A stretch of DNA of 64,000 nucleotides from Archilochus colubris. Lineage: Eukaryota > Chordata > Aves > Apodiformes > Trochilidae. The stretch lies in NCBI GenBank assembly GCA_023079485.1, contig CM041090.1, forward strand, positions 35,490,874 to 35,554,873. The letters are read 5' to 3'. Below the pieces are notes generated by a model, which was given only the letters and a program-made list of their open reading frames with translations, was not told the DNA's origin and did not search any database. Both the position numbers and the translations under genes were made by a program. Shown here piece by piece: positions 1 through 12,600 of the stretch (position 1 is its first letter; each line of letters starts with the position of its first letter).

Positions 1-3000
1 AGGCAGGAGTACTGCAAACATCAGCAGCAGATAGAAAGCTGAAGCCTTCCATTTGAGAGCAATTACTGCCATTACACTCCTCTTGGCCCAGTCACAAAAG
101 AGGATGATGTTTACAAACTCTGGAGCTCTACTGTTGTCTGAGGGGAGCACTTTATGAATTAGCTCCATCTGACAATCTTCAGGAAGTCTGCAAAGCCAGG
201 GAGAGAGAGGGGTATTTTTTGCCATGGTTAATAGCCAACAGGCTGGCATCTCCACCTACCCGAGTTTGAGCACTTCATTCCACTCCTCCCCCAAACTAAG
301 CAAACTCAAAACTGGAGGGGTGTGTTACATGTGTATTCATATGGGGGTGGCAGGGGGAAATCTAGATGTCTAGACTATTAAGACTCATTTATTGCAAAAG
401 GAGCGCAAATAAAAACAACAGGTGAATAAGCTAGAGACAAGTCTTGGAGGTAATTTATCAAATTTAACTCCCAGGTAGACTCACCTTCAGTTAAAGAAAA
501 TTACCCAGCAACTAGGTGGAAGAATCCTACCAACAACCAGCTGCATGCATCTAAAAGATAAAACTTCAGGGAGGAACTCAAAGGAGTATTACAACATCTA
601 TTTTGCAGTGCCCAGTGCTGTGTGAAACAGGAATATAGTGTGCTTCTCTCCAAGGTGATGAAACTACTAGATCAGACCTTACCAGATACTTTATCTACAG
701 GAAGATCGTCAAGTGAAGGTTTGAAGATATTCTGATCTTTCTGTAATTGCAGAATGCAACCAGAGTTTCTCAATATGAGAGGGCCTTGATACATCATGAG
801 ACAGCAAACATTTTAGCTGTGGAGTTCTAAAACTCATCTTAGTCACGTATTAGCTTTAGCTAATCCCTGTAGAAATAACAACCCATCTTCATGGAGCATA
901 CAAGAGGCCAAAATACCATGTCTCTGACAAGACCTCTTCAAGAGAGGACATTAATACAGTCACCTCATACCACATACAAAGCAAGAGCTGTCCATAGATC
1001 CCATCCACACAAGAAGCTAAACCATCAAAAGAAAGACTCCACAACCTTCTCAAAACTTAGCACCAGATAAAAACTCAAAGCAAATCTCAGTTGATTCAAC
1101 CTTGCGACAAATTACACCGTAGAGTTTAAGTTTCCAATACCTCAGTACTGGCCCAAACCTTTACAGCACCCTGCAGCATCCCTGAGTAAATGGGAACCAT
1201 ACACCTCACTAACAATTTTCACAGTGCCAGAAGTCATTAGCTTCTTATTTAGAAAAACTGCAGGAGATCTGACCCAGCAGTAGTCACATTAGGACTTTCC
1301 TACAGAAAAGCTGATCTGTTCGCTACTCTCAGCTCACAAGACATTAAAGGTTCTAAAAGAACCCATCTCTATTTTAAAGCAGAGCCTTTCACCATTACAT
1401 CCACAGTTGGGCCTGTGGAACATAAGTAATTCCTGCCTCTGCTTTTTATAGCTATCTGCTATTCATCCCCACCCTAACTCCATCCCCCCTCTCCCCCAGT
1501 TCCAGCATATACACATCTCTGTTGCGCTCAGGGAGATTAAGTTTCAAATCTGAAGTCCAAGCTGTCAGCTGTGGTCACTTGAATTTGAACAAGTAACACT
1601 GGATTGATTGGCTTCCAAATCTTGTTTTTTTCTGAAGCATAAAGAAAATAAACAAAAGAAACCAAGGATTCATCTCTGCTGAGATCTTTCAGCAAGAAGT
1701 AAGAACTGGTATTATAGATGTTTAATACCAGTGCAAGCCAACAGCTACCACACTTACCAGTTTTGTTCAAACACTTTATTTTACTACAAATCCCTTCTGC
1801 CTATGCCACTTCCAGGTGCTTCCTGCGTGCCACAAGCCTCAACAAAAGTACTGGTTTATAAAATTAACCAATACATCACAGGTGATGGGTTGGGTTTTTT
1901 TGCCAAACACTTAAGCATAACATTTATGACAAAAAACAATCTATTTTATCTCAGGTGAGTGACCAGTAACTACAAGTTTTTTCTAGTGACTAGAAAGGTG
2001 GGATTCTAGAAGGTCTAGAAACTAGCTCAGAGATCAATTTAAACACAGATTAACCTTAATGATTATTTATTTCTCTTTCCATGGTATCTTTAAGAATTCT
2101 TTGTACCAACTGCCATAATCAAAGTAAAGTATTTCCACCCTGTCATTTAAACTTGCTGCTAAATGTAATCACATTTTCAAAGAGCCTCATTTAATCCTGA
2201 GTTAATGACACTACTGAGTGTTCTTCTGCACAAGTTTGTATTGATAAGCAAGGTTTCATGAAATAAGTCTTGTGATTTGTCAATGCCATGAACAACTACT
2301 CCTTCAATCCCCAAAGCCAGCTTGTTTCTAGCTCAACACAAATTCTTTGATCTAGAGATCTGCTTCCCACTCAAATCCATTTCTTGACTATTTAATACTC
2401 AAGTCAATTGGAAAGTATACCCTGGCCAGAAGGGGAGGCTAGAGAACAGGGAAGAAAGAGGAAAAAGACATTCAGTGTTACAGCACTGCATGACTCTGTA
2501 TCTGAAGGTGGAGGGAAGCAGGGTAGTTCTTCCTTTCACCTTCTCTCCTAAGAGATGGGATGACCACCATCCCTCAAGAAGGGGATGCTAAAAATCAAAG
2601 GTCCAGAGAAAGGCAACAAGAAGGAACAAAGAACAAATTTCCACAAGATGATGAATGGAAGATCTGGTCAAAACTGCTCAGCCTGAAAGAAAGAAAACGA
2701 ATATGTGATAGAAACCTACAAAGTTATGAAAGGCACTGGGAACAGTTAGAAATATGTCATCCATGTTCTTGCTCTTCACAGGAGCAAAAGGGCATCAAAT
2801 TAAGCTAAAAGGAACAACAGTCAGAAGAAAAGAGATGAGATAATGGCACCTCATACAAAACTCAAAAATGTTACACAGGTTACCTAAGGGTGAAGTGGTT
2901 TAAGAGCTTTGCGGGTCCAAGTGCAGACTGGCATAAGTACTTAAGAGAGATCAATCATAACTAATGTTCCAGAAGTTCCCTGGTTGCAAACAGAGCCTAA

Positions 3001-4340
3001 GAGAATGAAATTTTCCATATCCTTGCCCTTAGACTTCCATCAATATTTGCTTCTCTTCCCTGAACTCAGGATGCAGTACAACTGCTGTTCTGAGTAAATA
3101 TTTCACCTTTTCTGATGGCTGACATCAAAACAAGAGACTACAAAGAAAATAAAAACTTACAATGTAGAATTTTGAATGTCTGCTTAAGCCAGTAGTATTT
3201 GTTCCAGGGTAACAGTGACTATGGAATGGTAAAGGAAAAAAAGGGAAGCCAGGAGAAACAAAACCCAGTTCCATAACTAAATTTACTATTATACCTCAGA
3301 ACCCATCCTTGAAAGCCACAACAAGAATTTTTCATAATTGAAAAAAATCTAATGAAGATTCTTTCTGCAATACTGAAATGTTGTGTGCAATAAAAGAATT
3401 GCAAAAATCACTAAACCATGTAACAACACATTCATAGCCAGCCCCAGCGCCTGTTGCCATAGATGCAACAAATGCTATTCAGAAAAAAACCCAAGCAGAG
3501 CTAGTGTTTTTAACTGAGAGATCTCACTATTTGGTATAGACTTTCTGACACTTCCCCTGAGGAAAATGCAACCCAGTCTTTTAAGAGTAATTAAGTCAGG
3601 TGACACAGATCAGAAAACATCACTGAAGCCAACATAAGAGAAATGGATAAATACAGCAAGCATTTATCACTAACTCATTGAAGACTGACAAGTGTAGGAT
3701 GAAATATTAAGCTCACCAATTTTAGAACAAATTTTCACAAAAGGGTGCTTCACATTTTTTATAAAAATCCTGGTTTAACTATAAGAAAAACAGTATTTGT
3801 CTTAGTGAGGACTAAACTGAGGTTTACACAATAACTGCAATAATTAGGCAATTCATCTCCAAACTTCAGCTATTCTATTTGCAGTAGACAAAACCAATCC
3901 TACTTTTAGTCCACTAAGAAAGTGGTTCTCCACTGTCTAGGTGTGCCACTGAACCCAGGATCACCATTCCAGACAGACATGTTCCTCCATGCTAGCTGAA
4001 GCACAATCAAGCAAGAAATATCTCCCCCATCAAAACCCAGAACTGTCACTCAGGATCCAGTCTACAAGAAGGAACAAAACAGCTTTCAAAACATCACCTA
4101 TGCTTTCCAGGGGGAACTAAGGGAAGAACAGCATAGGAAGGGTGAAGCATGACTGCCCCAAAAGCTCTGAAGACAAGAGCATCTGTGACAGTCTTGAAAT
4201 ACCAGCTAATGAGAAAGAAGAGTTAGAACTTTAAAGCTGGAGGGGAAAAAAAATAAAGTCCCAGACTTACTGCAGAAGTTGCCCTAACCTGACTGGACCA
4301 CCTCAAATGCAATACAGCTATCCATAAACTGCCCTTTAGT

Positions 4341-4450
4341 CTGCTCTTCTGAGACCCCACCTTGAAATGTAGGGGGGAAGAGGGGTTGCAAACAGATGAT
4401 CTTTCAGGTCCTTTCCAACCCAAACCATTCAGGATTGATTGATTCCATGA
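4341..4450 (+). repeat. CR1 LINE 3' fragment with internal deletion
   Basis: The left part (CTTCTGAGACCCCACCTTG) resembles the CR1 segment that reads tgagaccccacctgg. The right part (GATGATCTTTCAGGTCC, TTCCAACCCAAACCATTC, then GATTCCATGA) is the CR1 3' terminus. Most of the sequence between these two parts in a normal CR1 tail is missing, so this copy has an internal deletion. It is oriented antisense to JAG2. Confidence 0.75.
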
Positions 4451-5674
4451 TAAAACCTATCTCTAAATACTGTAAGGAATCCTTACCATTGCTCAGAATC
4501 CCAGACACAAACTACAGAAAGAAGATCCAGTCTCTTCAGAGCAAGCCAGATCACCCAGCTTTCTAATAGATGCTCCATAAATACTATGCATGGATAACCA
4601 GAGAACTCCTGATAAAAGGAAGCAGTAGATCCATCAGCTTGACCCTTTGGATCTGCCTCAATAGCTGACAGTCACTATAGGCTCAGTGCTTAGCCAACTC
4701 ACATTCACAGCTTCAGATGAGATCAGAATCCTTTCCCTGAACTCAGGAAAAACATTTTGGATCAAAAGGATCAGAGGTGGGAAAGCAGCAGTTAAGACAT
4801 CACTGGCCTTTCAGAGCCTTACCTATCAAGGTGAACCTATTTCAGGTAAACTTCTTGATTTATACTTTTGCATGCTGTCCAGTAGGGAAAAATTATCTTA
4901 AACATTTTGGTCAGTACCCACAGAAGACCTCTTCTTCAGGTCTCTTAACAAGTCATGGGAAAAGACTTTCAGAAACTCAATACCATTCAACAATTCAGTA
5001 AAAGTGTTTTTCTCCTACATAAAGGAAGCCTACATCATCACACACATTACAATCTGCAACACAGAGCACAGCAGATTTTGACTGCATATTCAAGGTGATC
5101 CTTGGATCTGCTGGACAGAGGCCTGGCATCCCACAAAAACCTTCAGGCATGTGGAAAACTGGACTCAGAAAGGACAGCTTCTCCCAACTGCAAGCTCTTC
5201 CACAGATGCCAGACCACTGCAATGCTGTGCTCATGGCCACTCTGGAAGAATGACAGTGTAAAGGATGATACGTACACAAAGCAGAAATTCACCTGCAAAC
5301 AAGGCCTTAAGTTATTCTGCTTATCACTTAGCTTTGCTTTAGTAGCTGATCAAAACTAACGGTCAGAAGAAACATTTGTCATCCTTTCTATTGCCACAGC
5401 TCTGCTAATTAACTTATCCAACACATCTATATACACTAAACCTTAGTGCAATCTGCTTACAGTTAACCAATCTTTCAATATCCTTTGATATAGGTGTTAA
5501 TGTGCCTATTCCAGGAAGGGTTTCTGGAAAGTAAATCAGGATACAAAATAGCATCAGCAAGCTTTCACTTTTTTTACCTTAGAAGAAATCAGTAGAAAAG
5601 TCAGCCAACTACAAAACAAAACTACTCTAAACATAGCAGCTATCAAAACAGCAGAATTTGTTATGCTATACTAC

Positions 5675-5679
<5 letters not shown>

Positions 5680-5715
<36 letters not shown>
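5680..5715. repeat. Poly-A tract (36 A)
   Basis: There is an uninterrupted run of about 36 adenines, followed by GGAAAAAA. No retrotransposed gene is recognisable upstream and I see no target-site duplication, so I call it a simple repeat. Read from JAG2 it would be a poly-U tract in intron 2. Confidence 0.95.
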
Positions 5716-5717
<2 letters not shown>

Positions 5718-8700
5718 AAAAAAGTATCCTATTAGTTTACCTGAGGGTAACCAAACAAGTGCCACAGTCTGTATTGTACCTGTCTCTCAGATGGGAGAAT
5801 CTAGAGTAACCTTGCCAGGTTTCATCTCTTCGACTGCTCTAAAGCAGATGCAGCAGGAAGGAAAATGAAATTATCCCCACATGCAACCAACCCTGCAAAC
5901 CTGACATAACCTCAAGTAACAATCTTATCCTTCTCTCCTGCTCAGGAAAATCACAGGACAAAAAGAGAAGTCAGAAACCTACCAGAAAACAGTTTGAGGC
6001 AAAGGGTCACAAGGTTAAGTTTCAATGGACATTTTGCCTGATCATTATAAGGAAATAAACAAGCTATTTACATCCTAGATACTTTAATGTCTTCATAGCT
6101 ATTAAGAGCTCTGCCCCAGCTGAAACTAGCACTAGCAGTTTCCAGAAATCCACTGAGTTAATCCAATAACAAAAAAGAAAGCATTGATTAAATTAGAGAA
6201 TAGAGAAAAAAGCCTTTTAGAAAGAGATGTGTACAATACCAGCCAGACAGTGGGGTACCATGTTAACACCATTTTATTGGATTAAAGATGAAGCTGTCAG
6301 CCTTGCAACCACCTTTGAACTGTTTCAGATAAACTTGATACTAACCAAGTATCCATGTCCTATTCCTTTCCTAAAGTTCTGGAAGAAGTCCAAGGTAAAT
6401 TAAGCCTATTGTACGTATACTTTCTTGTTGCATTAATGAAAATGTAGGTAGATTGTCTCTTTTTATGTGTATGTAACAACTATGAAGACCCATTAATGGT
6501 TAGGGCATGGCTTGTTTTATGCTAATATTTAGAATTCAAAAATGAACTAGTAATTAAATACTGCTCTTCCCCTCCTCTCCATGTGGCACAGATATTAGTG
6601 TCCTCTGGGCACTTTAAGCCATGCATCATTGTAATTTCAACTTGAAGTCAAAAGGGAATTAAACTATGTAATAACATACTTTAATTATTGTTCTAACACA
6701 GAACACCTGCATGCACTTTCTTTTGTATTGGAAATACACATACTAAGAGGGTAGGCAAATACAGGAAAAAAAAAAAGTTTTGCCCCCGAGTTCTATGTAT
6801 GCAAATCTCCTGGGAAGAAAGTGTTTTATCTTAACCCTTTTAAATAATGTTAGCTGTTAATAGCACTGCAGATTTTCCCTTTGTTTTTGAAAAAGCAAAT
6901 GCCTACAAACCCAATTTAAACTAATGAGCCGAGATGTCTTGCCCTAGGAAGGGAGAGGCCCATATTCAACTTTTGTTCCTACAGGGGCAGAGATTAGGGC
7001 ACTGTTCTGCCAAGCCCTCTTCAACCCTCTCATCAATCCTACACAATTGAGCCAACTCCAGGGCCAGTCTGGCAGCAGTAATCATTTGAAAGAGGACACG
7101 AGGCAAAAGCTTCTCTGTCCCACAGTGATAGCAGCAGTTGACTGATCAAACATTTGTAAAGCTCCAAACAAGACGCATCCTTTTTCTCCAGTGGTACAAG
7201 CACAGGTATCACCATAGGCTTTTTCACTTCAAGGAACATTATTTAGGTTTTATTGCTACATGAACTGCATATTACATGTTCAGTCAATTAGAACTTCACA
7301 TTTGCACAACAGGCTTATTGAATAGCTCATAAATTTCCTCGTGGCTAGTAACAGATATCAGGAATCCAGAAGGGGATAATGTACTTAAACAGCCCTTTAT
7401 TTCAGCCCCAAACTGAATACTGACTCATTTTTTAATTTCTATACACATTAGAGGCTGGCAGAGAAACAACCAAAGAAAACACTTTATTTCAACTTCAGAG
7501 ACAGCTGCTCACCTTCTCTGACAACCTCAACTCTCTCAACCAGGACACTGGGGAAACAACCAAAGCTATATTCTTATCTTGCTGTTAGCCCTAGATTTAC
7601 AGGAGTAAGTTGGTCAGAAAATTAAAAGTCACAGCTATAAGAAATGGTGTGAGTTCTTTCATAGAGACCAACACTTGCAAGGAACTTAAAGGATTAAACA
7701 GGAATTCTGCACACAGGCATGCATATCTAAGGGGGAGCACCAGAGTTTAGCTGTGAAAAAATATACTTCATAAACATGTTCTTCTAACAAATGCCTCATT
7801 TTTTCCTAGCAAAAGGACAATCTCCTGAACAGTATTGTGGCTACAGCAAAATTCTATCACATTTGCAGAACCAACCATTACACTGTATTTAATTACTATT
7901 AAAAAATTAACTGTTTACATCAGCAAATAAGCACAGTACATAGGATATGTGGCCTGCAATTCCAAGGTATCTAAATATATGACAGCCAAGACTTGATCAC
8001 CATAACAAAGCAGCATCAGAACTTTGATATCAAGACATAAATTTCAGATTATTGTAAACTGGAGGGGAACTGATACAGATTTATACTACTAGAAATCTGA
8101 CAAACCCCACAAACTGTTACACCTTTGGAAGTGCAGCTTTGTAACAAGTATAGTCAAATATATAAAACAACCTTTTAAAGCAGGCACTTGCGCTGTAGAT
8201 ATCCTCTAAGTGAATTAAGAGTGCTTCTCTATTTTTTCCCCTTCTCCCATTGATGTGGATCTGCAGCTACAAAAGGGATTAACTCAGCAAGGCTTCAAGT
8301 TCATTTAATTCTTGACCCCTAGCTACTTCTCTGGTGGGTACCAATATTGCAGATTTCTTCATAAGGATGAGCACCAATGGAGAAAAGAATGAAGCCACAT
8401 AAAATAAGCTAACATTAAAAAGCCTGGAGACTAATTTTACCAGGCCAAAGCTGAACTCGTAAGAATGTGTACTAGTGAATATACTTTTCAATTTTGTTAG
8501 TACTTCATTTTCCAAAAACTCTTCCACTCTTGTCTTCTCCAAATTCCTTAGCAGGCTGATACTTCACTGACTACCCAATCTGAAATCCATCTAAGGGCTC
8601 AGGGACAAACAAATTAGCACTGGTAGCTAGCTGCCATGAGTCAAGAATATCTTTTTCTGCCACCTGAAGCTTATTTTATATACCTTACATTTGCAGTGAT

Positions 8701-10295
8701 TTGGAAACAGGTATTAACAGCTTGGGAAGATCTGTTGATATGCAACAGTTTATTCTGTCTAAGCCCTGTGACAACTACATTTTGACAGTCCACAGTTTAA
8801 GCCCCAGAACATGCAGTGTTAAAAAAAATAAATTTCAATTCTGGAAGGTAACCTCTAAAGAACTGCCACTGGTTAGGTTTGAGCAACCACCTTGCCCTTC
8901 ATCTCTTACAGAGCAAGAGGCAATGTAAAATGACAACAAACTATAAACTGTACAACCCTGATGTTATCACAGCTTAGCATCAAACATCAGAAGGCACTGC
9001 AGGAGCACAAAACACTTAACAATCAACATCCTAAGTGTGCATGCAAGACCAAATACTTCAAGTTTCTCTTCCTTCCCTTCCTTGACTTTTTACAGAAGAA
9101 AGCATTGGTCTGTCTGAATCAATCTTGGAAACAAAACCCTGTTTTACAAAGGTGTCCAGCAGCCAAATACAACACTAAACCATCTGGGACCTATACATAA
9201 AGATATGGTTTAAACAACAGCTTATAACCAACACAGGAGCTGCTATCAGCTCACTGTTGTGTAAAAAAACCCCTGTCATTAGTAAGGAGCAGCAGATGGT
9301 TATGCTTGCTCTTAATAATCCAAGTAAATATGTCTGACTTCTAGACTTTGCTGATTATATCTAGGCAGTTACAGTAAAAACTCCATTTTGTGATACAGAA
9401 AAATTGTGTTAGTGAAACATCAGAGAATTCCACTGATCAAAAGCACAAAAACTTTTTTTACACAGTGTAAATAAAGGAACTGACACTAAAATCTATTAAG
9501 CAGCAGCATAAGTTACTAGAACAGTGTCCTTAATCAACAGAAAGGAAAATGGTACCAAAAATGGCACTCCCTGAAAAATTTCTACTTCAGTCTTTACTGG
9601 AGTAGCTCAATAATTATGCAATTTACATTTTTCTCAACTTTCTGCTTAAATCACACTACAGTCAAGCCTTCCAAGTATGAACAAGCTCCTTAATTAGAAC
9701 TTAAGTTCTCCAGATGGAATCCCAGGCCTTTAACATTAAAAGCATAGACTGGTTTAAAGGTAGATATTTCAACTTTACAATGCTATAAAAAGAACTACAC
9801 ATATTCAGGCGAATAAAAAAAAAAGAAATCACTGAACGAATCCTATTTCATGTTTTCAGGTTAACTGATGGCTCATAGGATACAAGCTGCATGTACAGAA
9901 CTGCTTCTGAAGGAGAAAGGAAAATAGCTCTACTTAAAACTAGCATTTACTGCCAACTGTAGATACTGCATCAGTATTAATATTGCATACACACTAAAAG
10001 TCTCCAGAAATATAAAATTTAACCAATTTGAATGTTAAGATGCTCAAAGGTACTTAAGGTAGTATGTTCAGAGCAGTAGAACACAGAGACTAGAAATCTA
10101 AGGACTATGTGGAAGTAGGAGGCACTGCAAGAACCATTTAAGTGTAATAATAACTAAATAGCAATGTACTCAAGAAAACACACCAGGGCACATCCTGCTG
10201 GGAACAAGATATACATAATCAGGACTTTCAAGCCCAAAGCAGGATGTAAACAGATTGCAGTTTATGTACTAATACTCCAGTCTTATCTCAGATTT

Positions 10296-10319
10296 AAAAA
10301 AAAAAAAAAGAAAAAAAAG
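10296..10319. repeat. A-rich simple repeat
   Basis: Two A-runs separated by a single G, within intron 2. The lysine-rich frame reading through it is an artefact of this repeat. Confidence 0.9.
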
Positions 10320-12017
10320 AAACCAACTTCAGAGAATGAGCACCTGTGCATCTGTCCAAGGGGCATATAATTGGTTACTCAAGGACTATTAGGCTGTTCC
10401 TTAGCAACCTCTGCAAGCTCTAATCAAGTAAGACTAAGACTGTCATTTAGCCTTGAAATGCCTTGCCCCTTCCATCTAATACAGCATTCTAACTGCTACT
10501 GAGGAGCAAACAGCCATTTCAACCACAGATAAAAATCCATCAGCTTCCAAGGTGTTTCAGCACGTGCTCTCAGAAGACCTTCATGTTAGATGTTTTTCAT
10601 ACTTTAGTATCTGAAACAGCAATTAATAAATTTTTAAGTTCTGTCCCCCACAAAATAAAGGCTAACTGCAACTAAAAAATAACCTTTATTTTGAAGCTTA
10701 ATTAGCAGCCATAAGATAAAGCACAACTTTAAAAATAACAACATTTCGTAGCAGTAAAAAACTCTCAATATAATTGCAGGAAAAATGCTTAGTATCAAAA
10801 GCAGCAGTACAGACCTTTAAGAGAAATAGCAAGCATTTATCTCACAGAGCTATGGTGATGCTGAAATACATCTCCTGTGTTGCACACACTGGATTTCTCA
10901 AAGCAAGTATCTTCCAGCAAAACTCAGATCAGATGGAGAAAAAAAAAAAAAAAAGCCAAAGAAATCAGAGTAATTGAAAAATAAACTCATCTGGTTCAGT
11001 GCTAGTTTAGCCTCATTGCTCATCTATAATAGCAATGAATATATAGTATCCACTTAAGACAGCAGTCTTAGAGATTAAGTTTTATATGAAGTATCTTCCT
11101 TATGGAGTAAACAAAGGCACCAAAAGTCTATGGTTAAATCAGGGATGGCCATTCCTGCCTGACTCAAGATTATCTACAAGAGAGGCACCACAAAGCTCTA
11201 TTCAGCTCTCTCCCTGGATGTACAGCAGGGGAAGGCAGAGCACTAAGAGGGTCCCACAGTTCCATGGGAGTCAGAAGTCCAGCAAGTGCCCAACACAACC
11301 TAGCACAGATAGCCTGAGCCATCCACACTGGTTCATTCCCCAGTGCTGGGGGGCAGTGGCAGAGGAAAGTGGTCAGACCACACATCCACCTCCTGTGGAT
11401 GAGAGCTGAACATGCAGCTCAATCACCAACTGGATATGGTGGACAGTACTGCCAGTGGTCATCTCTGGCCAAAAACTGATGAATTTTAGCCACCCATTAA
11501 GCAGCTTCCTAGCGAAAAACCCACCCAAGGTGCGTGAGTGCTAAAGAGGAAGAAAATCATGGAGTTATTGACAAGGAACAGTAGCAGCTGCCCTTTGGGT
11601 AAGCATTAAGGAGCTAGCAGCAAAGTGAGCCTCCCTTTTTGGTGTCTTCAGTAGGCTGAAAAGCTCTGAGAGCTCTAGAGCAAGCCAGGCAAATAGGACC
11701 TAGAGTTGACAAAACATTGGCCCTGTTTTCAGAAGAGGAGGGAGGGAAGCTTTCAGGCACACAGTAATTTAAGGCTTCTGTAGATGACTAAGTATACAAA
11801 ACGATCATAGCTGCTTTATGAACTTAAGTGCTGTTTCTAAAGTATGTTCACAGCATGTATTTCAGAGCCAGCTTTCACACAAAGCAACACCTACAGGAAT
11901 AACAAGCAAAGGAGTCAGGCTACACAGAAAGGATGAATTCCACCCATCTCACCTACACAGAGTGACTCAGTGGTGTTGCTTAGAAGAGGGGCCAAACAGC
12001 AACTGGATCACAAACAC

Positions 12018-12053
12018 AATTTTAAAATTTTGAAAATTTTAAAATTTTAAAAT
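12018..12053. repeat. AT palindromic repeat (AATTTTAAAATTTT-like)
   Basis: Overlapping AAAATTTT units are repeated about four times and form a near-perfect self-complementary stretch. It could extrude a hairpin or act as an AT-hook type site, but it is probably just simple sequence. Confidence 0.85.
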
Positions 12054-12560
12054 CATTTACCTTGCACATCTATCTCAAATACAATCCTTCTCATAGAAGT
12101 AAAACTTTGTGGTAACCAATTAATGACAAAACATTATAAAAATACACTAAACCATTTTTGGCATTTTTACATGCAGAAAAGATAGTAGTTTTACATTAAT
12201 TCTTTGACAAAAGTTTAATTTTTTTTTTCAGCTTTTGTGCTGACAAACAGTGAACTCTAACAGTAGCTCAAAGCAGCCCGGTCTTGTGCACAGAATACAC
12301 ACAGTAGCATCAGACACAGAAGGTAGATTTTGAAAGGCAAAGCTTCAACATCTACACCAACACATTTCCTTGAACTTCACAGGGTGGCTCAGAAGGTCTA
12401 CCACACAGTGGGAACTGCCCAATTAGGCCAAGCATCACAAGTCTGATAAAAACATAACAGATTAGTTTTACCCCAACCAATTATGTTAAAGATAAAACTG
12501 ACTGTTTTAAGATTAAAGCTAGAAGTAGTTATGTCTTTAGTAGACCTTTTGTATGCATAT

Positions 12561-12600
12561 GCCTTTTCTTTTTTCTTTTTTTCTTTTTTTTTTTCTTTTC
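12561..12600. repeat. T/C-rich tract
   Basis: Runs of T are broken by single C residues over about 40 bp. On the JAG2 sense strand this is purine-rich (A with single G). Confidence 0.9.

Noticed and set aside
3451..3469. GTTGCCATAGATGCAAC inverted repeat, X-box-like
   Set aside because: The spacer between half-sites is too long for a standard RFX site, and single short inverted repeats are common.
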